Shown here piece by piece: positions 26,812 through 35,926 of a stretch of 64,000 nt of DNA (position 1 is the first letter of the stretch; each line of letters starts with the position of its first letter). A program made the translations under genes and the position numbers. The stretch comes from Parapedobacter luteus. GTDB taxonomy: Bacteria; Bacteroidota; Bacteroidia; Sphingobacteriales; Sphingobacteriaceae. The notes below the pieces were generated by a model. The model ran no database searches. It saw only the letters and a list, made by a program, of their open reading frames with translations, and was not told where the DNA came from. The stretch lies in NCBI RefSeq assembly GCF_900168055.1, contig NZ_FUYS01000001.1, positions 1 to 64,000 of the forward strand. Direction: 5' to 3'.

Positions 26812-28407
26812 ATGCCTTTATCTTCAACTATTATTGCTGCATCAAGCTTTGTTGGATTCACCCTTTTTGTGGGGATTTACGCTTGGATCCGCATGCGCAA
26901 TGACAATCTGAGCACAAAAGACGGTTACTTTTTAGGTGGACGAAGCCTGACGGGCGGTGTGATCGCCGCATCGATGATCATGACGAACATCTCGACGGAG
27001 CACTTGATAGGCATGAACGGTTCGGCGTATAAAAATGGATTTGTCATCATTGCCTGGGAGGTCACCTCGGCCCTTGCGCTGATTGTCGCGGCGGTTTACT
27101 TTGTGCCGCGATATTTGAGCATGGGGCTGACCACAATACCGGAATATCTTGAGCGGCGATTCGACAAGGGCACCCGCTCACTGATTGCATTGTTTCTGTT
27201 AGTCTCGTTTGCCGTGACCTTGCTGCCCATCGTTTTGTATACGGGCGCGATTAACCTGGAGAGTATTTTTAATATTTCGGGTATCCTTGGCGTAGACCGG
27301 GGGACCGGGCTTTGGGTTACGGTAGTGATCGTGGGGTGTCTAGGGGCTGCATATGCCATTATTGGCGGATTAAAGGCCGTCTCGGTCTCAGACGTCATTT
27401 ACGGGTATGGCTTGTTGTTCGGGGGCTTGCTGATACCGGTGCTTGCACTGGTGTATATCGGCGAGGGGAATCCGTTACAAGGGGTGACAAAGGTTTTTGA
27501 GTACAGTCCGGCTAAATTTAATGTCATTGGTAAAGAAGATTCTGTTTTGCCGTTTAGCACACTTTTTACGGGATTGATAATCAATCAACTTTATTTTTGG
27601 TGCATGAACCAGACGATCGTACAGCGGGCATTGGGCGCAAAGAACCTGAAAGAAGCACAGCGGGGGTTGCTTTATACCGGATTGTTGAAGATACTGGTGC
27701 CGTTCATCATTGTGTTGCCGGGTGTCATCGGGTATTACTATTTTCATGACGCTTATTATGACAACCAAGACATGGTGTATCCCGAATTGGTCAAGCACGT
27801 CCTGCCAATGCCCTTATGGGGGCTTTTTGCTGCCGTGATTGTAGGGGCTGTGTTGAGCACGTTTAATGCTGTACTCAACAGCGCTTCTACAATTTTCAGT
27901 ATCGATATCTACCAACAACTCATTAAAAAAGATGCGGAAGAAAAGAGGTTGGTAAAAATGGGGCGTTTGGTAGCAACCTTGCTTGCCGCTACATCCATAA
28001 CGGCCGCTCCGTTCGTGGCGGATGCACCTGAAGGGCTCTATCAGCTTTTACAGGAGCTTAATGGAATCTTTTTTATCCCCATAGCGTCCATTATGATTGG
28101 CGGATTCTTCTTCAAAAGTATATCAGCACAGGGAGCCAAAACCGCCTTGTTTACCGGCTTGGTGTTTTATGTGAGTTGCACCTTCATTTTCGAGGTGAAT
28201 CTGCATTTTGTGCACATTTGGGGTATCGAATTTCTGTTGAATATGGCAGTGATGCTGGGTATATCAAGGTTTTATCCTGCAAAGCCAATAGCGGGGGAAA
28301 CTGGTAGCACAGCAGTGCCCATGGAGGAGTGGCGGTATACGCGGCCCTTCGCTGTTGTGCTTGTCATCGTCACATTGGCCATATATCTTTTATTGGGAAA
28401 TGTATAG
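26812..28407 (+). CDS. Sodium/solute symporter (SSS) family transporter
   Basis: A 531-residue membrane protein with about 13 hydrophobic helices and SSS features: GGRSLTGGVIAASMIMTNISTEHLIGMNG near the N terminus and TIPEYLERRFDKGTRS in the first third. Members import sugars, sialic acid, myo-inositol or related solutes with sodium. The start at 26812 is preferred over 26773, which overlaps the LacI gene. GGAGG at 26793-26797 lies a little too far upstream for a strong ribosome site. The LacI partner suggests a sugar substrate, but no catabolic gene is adjacent. Confidence 0.9.
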   Translation: MPLSSTIIAASSFVGFTLFVGIYAWIRMRNDNLSTKDGYFLGGRSLTGGVIAASMIMTNISTEHLIGMNGSAYKNGFVIIAWEVTSALALIVAAVYFVPRYLSMGLTTIPEYLERRFDKGTRSLIALFLLVSFAVTLLPIVLYTGAINLESIFNISGILGVDRGTGLWVTVVIVGCLGAAYAIIGGLKAVSVSDVIYGYGLLFGGLLIPVLALVYIGEGNPLQGVTKVFEYSPAKFNVIGKEDSVLPFSTLFTGLIINQLYFWCMNQTIVQRALGAKNLKEAQRGLLYTGLLKILVPFIIVLPGVIGYYYFHDAYYDNQDMVYPELVKHVLPMPLWGLFAAVIVGAVLSTFNAVLNSASTIFSIDIYQQLIKKDAEEKRLVKMGRLVATLLAATSITAAPFVADAPEGLYQLLQELNGIFFIPIASIMIGGFFFKSISAQGAKTALFTGLVFYVSCTFIFEVNLHFVHIWGIEFLLNMAVMLGISRFYPAKPIAGETGSTAVPMEEWRYTRPFAVVLVIVTLAIYLLLGNV

Positions 28408-28473
28408 GCAACTTTCCGAGGTTGATGCGCCGAGGTATGACATGGCCAATTTGCTACTTATAAAGTAAGTCCC

Positions 28474-28504
28474 TTTGCCTATGTGAGTTAATTTGATATT
28501 TTTG
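28474..28504 (+). promoter_or_regulatory. Promoter of the two-component operon
   Basis: TTTG at 28474-28477 and TATTTTTG at 28497-28504 are separated by 19 bases, a near-ideal Bacteroidota promoter. It lies 28 bases before the response-regulator start. Confidence 0.7.
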
Positions 28505-28532
28505 AGGCAGAAAGCTAATTAATGGCTAGGCG

Positions 28533-29231
28533 ATGAAAAGAATCATGGTGATTGAAGATGAGGCACACGTTGTTTCATTTATAAATAAAGGGCTTTCAGA
28601 AGAAGGGTTCGAGGTCAGCGTGGCCTTTGATGGCAAGACAGGCCTCCAGATGGTCCGGTCGACCGCGTTTGATTTAATCATTTTGGATGTGATGTTGCCG
28701 GATACCAATGGCATAGCGGTTTGCAAATCCATTCGAGAAGAGGATGCACACATTCCTATACTCTTTTTGACGGCGCTGGGCACATCCGAAAACGTGGTAA
28801 TGGGGTTGGAGGCCGGAGCCGACGATTACCTTGTCAAACCGTTTAAATTCATTGAGTTAGTGGCCCGCGTACGTTCACTCCTGCGACGTGCTGCTCATGC
28901 GGGAGGTACAGCGGCGGATCCGCAGGACGATTATATTTATCGCGTGGCAGACCTCGTTCTCAATGACTATACGAAGACATTGACCCGCAATGAAGAGCCG
29001 ATTTCGCTAACCACAACGGAATACCGTATGATGCTTTTCTTCCTGAAACACAAAAACAAAGTGTTGTCGCGTGCCGACATATTGGAAAACGTGTGGGGCG
29101 TTAATTTTGATATGGGCACGAATGTCGTGGATGTTTATGTAAATTACCTTAGAAAAAAAATCGATAAGGTGCCTGGCCGGAAACTCATACACACGGTTAT
29201 CGGCATGGGATACGTGTTGCGAGAACCCTAA
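28533..29231 (+). CDS. OmpR-family response regulator
   Basis: A 232-residue response regulator. The receiver domain has IEDE, the phosphoacceptor D52 in LIILDVMLP, the Thr in LFLTALG and the Lys in YLVKPFKF. A C-terminal winged helix follows (VLSRADILENVWGV, VDVYVNYLRKKID, IHTVIGMGYVLREP). The histidine-kinase gene starts 12 bases after its stop. A good promoter lies directly upstream. The stimulus and targets are unknown. Confidence 0.95.
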   Translation: MKRIMVIEDEAHVVSFINKGLSEEGFEVSVAFDGKTGLQMVRSTAFDLIILDVMLPDTNGIAVCKSIREEDAHIPILFLTALGTSENVVMGLEAGADDYLVKPFKFIELVARVRSLLRRAAHAGGTAADPQDDYIYRVADLVLNDYTKTLTRNEEPISLTTTEYRMMLFFLKHKNKVLSRADILENVWGVNFDMGTNVVDVYVNYLRKKIDKVPGRKLIHTVIGMGYVLREP

Positions 29232-29243
29232 CCCGTCACGATT

Positions 29244-30629
29244 ATGAGAAAGAGCCTGATGAATACCCAGACCAAGATAGCGGTAATGCTCATTGTAGCA
29301 TTCCTGGCGATCATCATGTTGTTCAGTGGGTGGGTCTACTTCGCTATACCGGGTTTTTTGCATGATTATTACTATGACGTATTGGAGATCCGTGCCGTGG
29401 CGGCTGGCAAAATGGAATTGGATAAAGATCAGCGAGGGCTTGACGATCTGAGAAGCGTGTTTTCAGAGAAGCTGATGCATGAGCAGGATTACTTTTTCAA
29501 AATCGAAAAGAATAAAGACTTTAAAAATGAAGCCGATAGTTTAGGTATACCTCTGTCGTTTTTTGAAACGGCGCTCAATGAGGGTGGTGCCCGTTATCAG
29601 GATAAACAGCTGTTTTATGTGGCCGTGGTTTATCCCAGTAAGCAAGGGAACTACGTCATTGTTTCCCAAGCACAGGATTACTTTGAAGAAAGTTTTGTAG
29701 CTTACTTAAAAAAGACATTGGTAGCGGCCATTATTATCGCGTTCTGTGTGTCGCTTTTCATCGCTGTATATTATTCGAAATATATCTTCAAGCCATTGCG
29801 GGAGATTACTGAAAAGGTCCAGCAAATCAGCTCGGAAAACCTGCATCTTAGGCTGGATAGCCGCAACAGTAACGATGAGATGGACGAATTGATTCACACG
29901 TTCAATGATATGCTCAACCGGATTGAAACGGCTTTTGAAACACAGAATAATTTTATCAGCAACGCATCGCACGAATTGCGCACGCCCCTTACGGCGATCA
30001 TCGGCGAAGCAGACGTAGCGCTGTCTAAGGACAGGACGCCGGAGGAGTACAAAACATCGATAAAGGTAATGCTTGAAGAGGCAGAAAAACTGGACGCAAA
30101 GACCAATGCGCTGCTGTCTCTCGCACAAACCGGATTCAATGGCAAAATACAGCGGTTCGAACGTTTGCGTATTGATCAGTTGATTTGGGATGTTAAGAAT
30201 ACAGTGGAGAAGCTAAACCCCAAGTGCAACCTGCATATCGATACGAGCTTATTGCCAGAGGATCCAATGAAGCTAATGATCAAAGGCAATGAGCAACTGT
30301 TGCACCTTGCGCTGGCCAATATTATCGCAAATGCATGTAAATATTCGGATAATCAGAAGGTAAATGTTTCTTTGGGGGCTTCTGATGACCACGTAGTCAT
30401 TGTCGTGAAGGATAAGGGTATCGGTATACCCGCAGACGAGTTAAAATACATTTATGATCCATTTTTCCGTGCATCCAACACCAAAAACTATGCGGGTTAC
30501 GGCATTGGATTGCCATTGACAAGAAATATCATAAAAATGCATCAAGGAAAAATAAGCGTATCTTCCCTTCAAGGCGGTGGCACAACCGTTCAACTGACCA
30601 TTCCGGCATGGCGCCGGATCGATGAATAG
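29244..30629 (+). CDS. Membrane sensor histidine kinase
   Basis: A 461-residue kinase with two membrane segments (about residues 10-35 and 155-178) enclosing a periplasmic sensor of about 120 residues, an HAMP linker, the HisKA box with H243 in NASHELRTPLTAII, and an ATPase domain (N box NIIANACKYSD, DKGIGIP, GYGIGLPL). It would phosphorylate the response regulator encoded just upstream. The sensor part has no recognisable ligand motif. Confidence 0.95.
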   Translation: MRKSLMNTQTKIAVMLIVAFLAIIMLFSGWVYFAIPGFLHDYYYDVLEIRAVAAGKMELDKDQRGLDDLRSVFSEKLMHEQDYFFKIEKNKDFKNEADSLGIPLSFFETALNEGGARYQDKQLFYVAVVYPSKQGNYVIVSQAQDYFEESFVAYLKKTLVAAIIIAFCVSLFIAVYYSKYIFKPLREITEKVQQISSENLHLRLDSRNSNDEMDELIHTFNDMLNRIETAFETQNNFISNASHELRTPLTAIIGEADVALSKDRTPEEYKTSIKVMLEEAEKLDAKTNALLSLAQTGFNGKIQRFERLRIDQLIWDVKNTVEKLNPKCNLHIDTSLLPEDPMKLMIKGNEQLLHLALANIIANACKYSDNQKVNVSLGASDDHVVIVVKDKGIGIPADELKYIYDPFFRASNTKNYAGYGIGLPLTRNIIKMHQGKISVSSLQGGGTTVQLTIPAWRRIDE

Positions 30630-30727
30630 CCTTTCTATTTTTCCTTTTCTCATCTCTTTTTAATTTCTGTAGGTAATTTCTAATGGTGTTTTAATGGCTG
30701 TTTTAAGCCTGTCTAATACCTGTGAGG

Positions 30728-30735
30728 TACTTTTG
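30728..30735 (+). promoter_or_regulatory. -7 promoter box before the 165-residue protein gene
   Basis: TACTTTTG fits the -7 consensus and lies 41 bases before the ATG at 30777; no convincing -33 box accompanies it. Confidence 0.4.
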
Positions 30736-30776
30736 TTGGCGAGTTGGATGAAATTGTCTATTAAAATCAAAAAGCA

Positions 30777-31274
30777 ATGGAAAAAAATGTCTTAATCCCG
30801 ACGGATTTCACTATTGAATCACTGAATGTTGTTAAATCGGTGTTGAATGACAGGCCTTATGAATGCCGATACAACATTATTCTGTTGCATGGGGTCCAAA
30901 TGTCGGACTCAATTACCGATTTGCTTTTTTATTCGAAAGCAAAAATGCTCGAATCGCTGAGTAATCGGCATTTCGATGAGGCTTGCGGGGTTATAAGGAA
31001 CAAATATGCCTCGGGTATTAATTCCATGCGCGTTGATTTATTCAACGGTTCGTCCCAGGCTGCGTTTGATGGTTATTTACTGGGTAACCGGATAGATGAG
31101 ATATACGTCCCCGGAAGGTATCGGCTACGTACGTCAAATAAAAAAAGCGTGAATGTACTTCCCTATATCCGGAAATGTGGAAAACCGGTGATTTCGGTTG
31201 ATTGGAACATGGAAGTTGTGTTGCCAGAGAAGGGAAGCCTGGCAGAGATATTTTATAATGAAGCCACAGCTTAG
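30777..31274 (+). CDS. Protein of unknown function, universal-stress-protein-like N terminus
   Basis: A 165-residue soluble protein. The opening KNVLIPTDFTIESLNVVKSV resembles the first strand and helix of universal stress proteins, and VISVDW near residue 140 would fit a late strand, but the ATP-binding GxxGxxxxS motif is absent. I do not recognise a family with certainty. It lies downstream of the two-component genes with its own -7 box, 18 bases before a small secreted or membrane-anchored protein gene, which suggests a small operon with the following genes. Confidence 0.55.
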   Translation: MEKNVLIPTDFTIESLNVVKSVLNDRPYECRYNIILLHGVQMSDSITDLLFYSKAKMLESLSNRHFDEACGVIRNKYASGINSMRVDLFNGSSQAAFDGYLLGNRIDEIYVPGRYRLRTSNKKSVNVLPYIRKCGKPVISVDWNMEVVLPEKGSLAEIFYNEATA

Positions 31275-31292
31275 TTAAAAAGGTAATGAAAG

Positions 31293-31739
31293 ATGAAACG
31301 GTTATTGGTAGTTTATATAAGCGTGTTTGCGTTCATCCTCATGGGATTTACCTGGCTGATACGTTCGGCCCCTAACCCGGAGAGGCTCATCCTTGGCCAA
31401 TGGAAGGAAACCGGCTGGGTGTATGAGCGGCTCAATAAAGTAGGAGACGAGGAAAAAGTAAACATGCAGGAAACCCTTCGGGACGGGTTGGTTCTCCATA
31501 AAGCGGAGATATGGTCCTTTTTGCCGAACGGGCGACTGAGGCTCCAGAAGAGTGACGGAGAGGAAGAGACGATCAGGTGGGCTATAAAAGGGCGTGGAAA
31601 TATATTGGAAATCAAATATAACGACGGACACAAGGAGCAGTACGATCTTTCACAGTTAGCTGACGACCAGTTAGTGCTAAACTTTGAGTTGGATACACAG
31701 GTGAAGGGGCTGGCCAAACTGACATTCGATCGGTTATAG
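31293..31739 (+). CDS. Lipocalin-like small exported protein, unknown function
   Basis: A 148-residue protein with an N-terminal hydrophobic helix (about residues 4-24) that is a signal peptide or membrane anchor. The rest (LILGQWKETGWVYERL, WSFLPNGRLRL, TIRWAIKGRGNILEIKYNDG) has the alternating pattern of lipocalin-like beta-barrel domains common in Bacteroidota. It is 18 bases downstream of the 165-residue protein gene. No ligand can be predicted. Confidence 0.55.
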   Translation: MKRLLVVYISVFAFILMGFTWLIRSAPNPERLILGQWKETGWVYERLNKVGDEEKVNMQETLRDGLVLHKAEIWSFLPNGRLRLQKSDGEEETIRWAIKGRGNILEIKYNDGHKEQYDLSQLADDQLVLNFELDTQVKGLAKLTFDRL

Positions 31740-31784
31740 ACCAATATTTAAATTATTATGTGTTAATAGAAAATCGGTATTACT

Positions 31785-32585
31785 ATGCTTCGGAAATTCA
31801 GCAATAGCAGGACACAGGGAGATAATATTAAATTAGGTACACTTACCGCATTCTCGGCAGGGATGGTCAATGTCGTCTCGTTGTTGCTATTCCTTTCCTT
31901 TAGCTCTAACGTGACCGGATACTATGCGATACTGGCGGCCGAGTTCGTGAAAGGCAATTGGTACCAGACAGCGATAGTTTTTGCCTGGATATTCCTTTTT
32001 TTCATGGGCGGCTTCGTAGCCAACTTCATGGTTATACATTTCAACAAACGGAATAAGTATTTCGCCCACTCGCTGCCTATTTCGCTTGAAATACTTTGTT
32101 TGCTTGTGGTAGGTTTTTACGGGCAATTTTATTACCGGGAAACCCTGGCGGAGACAGAACTATTGCTTGCCTTTCTGCTCTTTGCGATGGGGCTCCAAAA
32201 TGGGCTTACCGCAAGTATCTCCAATTTCGCTGTGAAAACAACACACTTGACCGGTACGACGACTGATTTGGGTATTTTGTTTTCTATGTTTACGAAACGG
32301 GAGTTTCGGTCTAACCCTGTCCTTAAGAAGCGGGCTTGGTTGTTGTCGGCTATTACAGCCGCTTACATTACCGGTGCGATCGTCGCCGGGATCGCCTATT
32401 TTCACATCGGATTTAAACTGTTTTATGTCATCAGCGCATTTTTGGTTGTTGTCATCGGCCATGATGCCTACAAAATTAGGGTGGTACGTTACTATTGGAA
32501 TTCGAGCAGGAAGAAATGTAAGCAGGTACAAGCCCAGGATGCCCGTGAGCGGTTGGTCGGGGCACCTGTAGAAGATTTGGAATAG
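31785..32585 (+). CDS. DUF1275 (YoaK-type) membrane protein
   Basis: A 266-residue inner-membrane protein with about six hydrophobic helices and the family landmarks TLTAFSAGMVNVVS near residue 20, SNVTGYYA, MGLQNGLTASIS and THLTGTTTDLG. DUF1275 proteins are widespread and uncharacterised; a transport role has been proposed. Last gene of the group before a clear terminator, 45 bases after the lipocalin-like gene. Confidence 0.85.
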   Translation: MLRKFSNSRTQGDNIKLGTLTAFSAGMVNVVSLLLFLSFSSNVTGYYAILAAEFVKGNWYQTAIVFAWIFLFFMGGFVANFMVIHFNKRNKYFAHSLPISLEILCLLVVGFYGQFYYRETLAETELLLAFLLFAMGLQNGLTASISNFAVKTTHLTGTTTDLGILFSMFTKREFRSNPVLKKRAWLLSAITAAYITGAIVAGIAYFHIGFKLFYVISAFLVVVIGHDAYKIRVVRYYWNSSRKKCKQVQAQDARERLVGAPVEDLE

Positions 32586-32608
32586 GATCCAATATGACAA
32601 AAAAAATT

Positions 32609-32645
32609 GAGGCGTTGGAACGATTATCCACGCCTCTTTTTTTTT
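32609..32645 (+). terminator. Rho-independent terminator after the DUF1275 gene
   Basis: GAGGCGT near 32609 pairs with ACGCCTC just before 32635, with extra pairs around a single-base bulge, and is followed by a run of eleven T. Confidence 0.85.
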
Positions 32646-32666
32646 GAAAGCAGGCGATCGTAAACG

Positions 32667-32698
32667 TTTGCGCGTTTTAATGCAAAAACTTATTTTTG
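32667..32698 (+). promoter_or_regulatory. Promoter for the GH88 gene
   Basis: TTTG at 32667-32670 and TATTTTTG at 32691-32698, separated by 20 bases, fit the Bacteroidota consensus. The leader to the ATG at 32742 would be about 38 bases. Confidence 0.6.
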
Positions 32699-32741
32699 GA
32701 CACCGCGTTAGGTCGGCTACTATTATAAACGTAATGATGTC

Positions 32742-33983
32742 ATGAAATACTTATCAACCTTTTTTCTACTGGCCATGGGTTCGGTACTCATGGTATGGGG
32801 GTGTAAATCCGCAGCACGTCAGGATGAACTGCAACTCAGTGCGGCCTTTATAGACGAACAACTTGATGAAGCCATCGCGCAGATGGCGGTGTTGGCGGAT
32901 GGGGTACCGGCAGAACGCATGCCGCGTACCTTTCAGGGTGATACAAGCGTGACATCGGATACAAAATGGTGGACCTCGGGGTTTTATCCCGGCTCATTGC
33001 TATACCTTTATGAGCATTCCGGTGATGAGCGTTTGCTTCTCTTGGCGAAAGATAAGTTGCGTATACTCGAAAAGGAAAAGTACAATAAAGGTACCCATGA
33101 TCTGGGTTTTATGTTGTATTGCAGTTTTGGCAATGCATTGAGGCTTACTCGTGATACCGCTGCTTACAACGAGGTGTTGCTCACGGGAGCCAAATCGTTG
33201 ATAAGCCGTTACAACCCTACCGTGAAAGCGATTCGCTCATGGGAGGGGTGGACCTATCCCGTCATCATTGACAACATGATGAACTTGGAGCTGCTTACAC
33301 AGGCGTCCGAGTTGAGCGGCGACCGCCAATACCGTGACATTGCAATAACCCATGCCAATACAACGATGAAAAACCACTATCGTCCGGACTACAGTTCTTA
33401 TCATGTGATTGACTATAATCCGAAAGACGGCAGCATTGTGGGTAAGAAGACAGCCCAGGGTGCTTATGACGAATCTGCATGGGCACGCGGACAGGCTTGG
33501 GGGCTCTACGGCTACACGATGATGTACCGTGAGACGGGCGAACCAACATACTTGGATTTTGCCAATAACATAGCCGCCTTTATCCTGGACCATCCCAATA
33601 TGCCGGAAGATTTGATCCCCTATTGGGATTTCAATGCGCCTGACCTACCTGATGACAGTCCTTATGCAAGCCGTTATAAAACTAACCGTGATGCGTCTAC
33701 GGCTTCCATCCTGGCTTCGGCCTTGCTGGAACTGCACACCTATACGCAGGGGGAAATCAGCGCCCGGTACCTTGACGCGGCTGAAAAGATGCTGAAAAGC
33801 CTGTCGGCCGCGCCCTATAAGGCAGAACAGGGTACCAATGGCGGATTTATCCTGAAGCACAGCGTAGGGTCTATTCCGCATGACAGCGAAATCGATGTGC
33901 CGCTCACCTATGCCGATTATTACTATATTGAGGCATTGATTAGGTATAAGCGGCTGCTGGAAGGTAAACCGCTTTTTGATTGA
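32742..33983 (+). CDS. GH88 family unsaturated glucuronyl hydrolase, lipoprotein
   Basis: A 413-residue glycosidase with a lipoprotein signal peptide (lipobox near VWGC, about residue 21). GH88 enzymes remove the unsaturated uronic acid left by polysaccharide lyases. Visible motifs: WTSGFYPGSL, HDLGFM with D120 and VIIDNMMNLELL with D177 (positions of the two catalytic Asp residues of known GH88 enzymes), and DESAWARGQAWGLYGY. Length is normal. It stands alone, with its own promoter, directly before the ribosomal superoperon, and no lyase gene is nearby. Confidence 0.9.
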   Translation: MKYLSTFFLLAMGSVLMVWGCKSAARQDELQLSAAFIDEQLDEAIAQMAVLADGVPAERMPRTFQGDTSVTSDTKWWTSGFYPGSLLYLYEHSGDERLLLLAKDKLRILEKEKYNKGTHDLGFMLYCSFGNALRLTRDTAAYNEVLLTGAKSLISRYNPTVKAIRSWEGWTYPVIIDNMMNLELLTQASELSGDRQYRDIAITHANTTMKNHYRPDYSSYHVIDYNPKDGSIVGKKTAQGAYDESAWARGQAWGLYGYTMMYRETGEPTYLDFANNIAAFILDHPNMPEDLIPYWDFNAPDLPDDSPYASRYKTNRDASTASILASALLELHTYTQGEISARYLDAAEKMLKSLSAAPYKAEQGTNGGFILKHSVGSIPHDSEIDVPLTYADYYYIEALIRYKRLLEGKPLFD

Positions 33984-34269
33984 AGGCAGCGACCGGAAAG
34001 CGCTTATTCCGCTAAACGGTGATGGCGCTTGTGCGTTCGCTGTCTCGTTCGCTGTCTGCTTTATCCGCTCACTGACTGCTGCGCTGTGTGTACAGGCACC
34101 GTGCCCGGCAGTACCTTGCTGGTGTATTTTCTGCTGAAGCGGAGACAGGGGCATAGCCGGAGCGGTAGCAGGTAAGCACGGATGGCGGCCAGAGAAGCGG
34201 GCTATGGGGAGGCCGAACACGGGGCCAGCGGCACCTTGCTGGAAAAATAAAAAAATAATTCACTAACTA
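33984..34269. other. GC-rich non-coding spacer before the ribosomal superoperon
   Basis: About 290 bases without a supported gene. It contains an exact 12-bp tandem duplication (CGTTCGCTGTCT at 34034-34045 and 34046-34057) and ACCTTGCTGG twice, at 34113-34122 and 34233-34242. A long minus-strand frame crosses it but is antisense to the GH88 gene for half its length. Confidence 0.6.
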
Positions 34270-34300
34270 TTTGATACTTAAAGTAAGTTTCCTATCTTTG
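34270..34300 (+). promoter_or_regulatory. Main promoter of the rplC-led ribosomal superoperon
   Basis: TTTG at 34270-34273 and TATCTTTG at 34293-34300, 19 bases apart, match the Bacteroidota promoter consensus almost perfectly. It implies a leader of about 70 bases before rplC. Confidence 0.85.
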
Positions 34301-34324
34301 CCGTCCCTTTTGAGGGGATGGTAT

Positions 34325-34356
34325 GTCTTGAGCGAAGCCCTACTGCTTCGATGGAC
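34325..34356 (+). promoter_or_regulatory. Leader hairpin before rplC
   Basis: CGAAGC (34333-34338) and GCTTCG (34345-34350) form a perfect 6-bp stem with a 6-base loop, and flanking GTC/GAC can extend it. It lies 20 bases before the rplC start and could be a control element for the operon; this is inference. Confidence 0.4.
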
Positions 34357-34376
34357 GTTAATAGATTAATAGAAAC

Positions 34377-34994
34377 ATGTCAGGAATTATTGGAAAAAAA
34401 GTAGGAATGACCAGCATTTATGACGCTGACGGGAAGAATATTCCCTGTACGGTGATCGAAGCTGGCCCGTGCGTGGTAACGCAGATACGCACGGAAGAAA
34501 AAGATGGCTATTCCGCTATTCAACTTGCTTTCGATGAAGCAAAGGAGAAGAACACAACAGCCGCTTTGAAAGGGCACTTCGCTAAAGCGAAGACTACGCC
34601 TAAGCGTAAATTGGTAGAATTTAAAACCTTCCCCGATGAAAAGACGTTGGGTGACGTGGTTACCGTTTCCATTTTTGAAGAAGGCGAATACGTAGATGTA
34701 GTCGGTACCTCCAAAGGAAAAGGTTTTCAGGGCGTCATGAAACGTCACGGTTTTGGTGGCGTCGGTGGGGCTACCCACGGTCAGCACAACCGCTTGCGTG
34801 CTCCCGGTTCATTAGGTGCTTCATCATGGCCGTCGCGGGTATTCAAGGGCATGCGTATGGCTGGCCGTACAGGAGGTGACCGCGTGAAGGTTCAAAACCT
34901 GCAGGTATTGAAGGTTTATGAAGAACAAAACCTTATCGTAGTCAGTGGTTCGATCCCTGGGGCAAAAGGTTCTTACGTAATCGTAGATAAATAA
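34377..34994 (+). CDS. rplC: 50S ribosomal protein L3
   Basis: 205 residues; the start [16 protein letters not shown] and the universally conserved [13 protein letters not shown] and [12 protein letters not shown] segments identify L3, an early-assembling protein near the peptidyl-transferase centre. First gene of the superoperon here; rpsJ (S10), which usually precedes rplC, is absent and a GH88 gene lies upstream instead. rplD follows after 4 bases. Confidence 0.98.
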   Translation: MSGIIGKKVGMTSIYDADGKNIPCTVIEAGPCVVTQIRTEEKDGYSAIQLAFDEAKEKNTTAALKGHFAKAKTTPKRKLVEFKTFPDEKTLGDVVTVSIFEEGEYVDVVGTSKGKGFQGVMKRHGFGGVGGATHGQHNRLRAPGSLGASSWPSRVFKGMRMAGRTGGDRVKVQNLQVLKVYEEQNLIVVSGSIPGAKGSYVIVDK

Positions 34995-34998
34995 GGAG

Positions 34999-35628
34999 AT
35001 GGAAGTTAACGTTTTAAATATATCAGGTAAAGAAACAGGTGCCAAGGTGCAACTTCCTGAATCGGTGTTTGGGGTGGAACCCAACGACCATGCGATTTAC
35101 TTGGATGTAAAGCAATACCTCGCTAACCAGCGTCAAGGTACGCACAAGTCCAAGCAACGGAATGAAATCGCAGGTTCTACGCGCAAGCTACACAAACAAA
35201 AAGGTACGGGAGGAGCCCGTGCAGGTAGCATCAAATCCCCGTTGTTTAACGGCGGTGGTCGTATCTTCGGCCCACAGCCCCGCGACTATAGCTTTAAACT
35301 TAATAAAAAGCTGAAGGCATTGGCGCGTAAATCCGCGTTGAGCTACAAAGCCAAGGAGAATAACGTCGTAGTATTGGATGAGGTGAATTTCGATTCCATC
35401 AAGACCAAAAACTATATAAACTTGGTAAACAGCTTGAATATCGCTAACGAAAAAACTTTGTTGGTTTTACCCGCGCAAGATAACAACGTTTATTTATCAA
35501 GCAGAAATCTGAAAAAAGCAAAAGTAATCACTGCTCATGAGCTGAACACTTACGATGTGCTGAATGCTGGCAAGCTTTTGTTGACCACGGCTTCTGTTAA
35601 AACCTTGGAGGAGGCATTTGCCAAGTAA
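34999..35628 (+). CDS. rplD: 50S ribosomal protein L4
   Basis: 209 residues with the L4 loop sequence [16 protein letters not shown] and [18 protein letters not shown]4 lines the nascent-peptide exit tunnel and in E. coli also represses its own operon; no E. coli-like L4 leader is apparent upstream here. An AGGAG near 34993 precedes the start. Its stop nearly touches the start of rplW. Confidence 0.98.
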   Translation: MEVNVLNISGKETGAKVQLPESVFGVEPNDHAIYLDVKQYLANQRQGTHKSKQRNEIAGSTRKLHKQKGTGGARAGSIKSPLFNGGGRIFGPQPRDYSFKLNKKLKALARKSALSYKAKENNVVVLDEVNFDSIKTKNYINLVNSLNIANEKTLLVLPAQDNNVYLSSRNLKKAKVITAHELNTYDVLNAGKLLLTTASVKTLEEAFAK

Positions 35629-35629
35629 T

Positions 35630-35920
35630 ATGGAAATTATCAAGAAACCCGTATTGACCGAGAAAGCATCATTGCTCACAGAAAAGCTGAATCGCTATGC
35701 TTTCAAAGTGGACCATAGGGCAAATAAGATACAAATCAAACAAGCAGTAGAGCAGATGTTCGGCGTGACGGTAGTCGCGGTGAATACGATAGTTGTGGCT
35801 GGTAAAGCAAAAAACCGCTACACAAAGGCTGGGTTTGTATCCGGAAGGACCCCGAAATACAAGAAAGCCATCATCACCATTAAAGATGGCGAAACGATTG
35901 ACTTTTACAGTACGATATAA
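35630..35920 (+). CDS. rplW: 50S ribosomal protein L23
   Basis: 96 residues from the ATG at 35630 (MEIIKKPVLTEKAS); a frame from 35618 would overlap rplD and lacks family support. L23 sits at the tunnel exit and is the docking site for trigger factor and SRP. The basic loop around KNRYTKAGFVSGRTPKYKKA is typical. Confidence 0.97.
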   Translation: MEIIKKPVLTEKASLLTEKLNRYAFKVDHRANKIQIKQAVEQMFGVTVVAVNTIVVAGKAKNRYTKAGFVSGRTPKYKKAIITIKDGETIDFYSTI

Positions 35921-35926
35921 TTAAAA

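Noticed and set aside
33645-34220. A 191-codon minus-strand frame
   Set aside because: It overlaps the 3' end of the GH88 gene in antisense and crosses a GC-rich spacer; no domain or start signal supports it.
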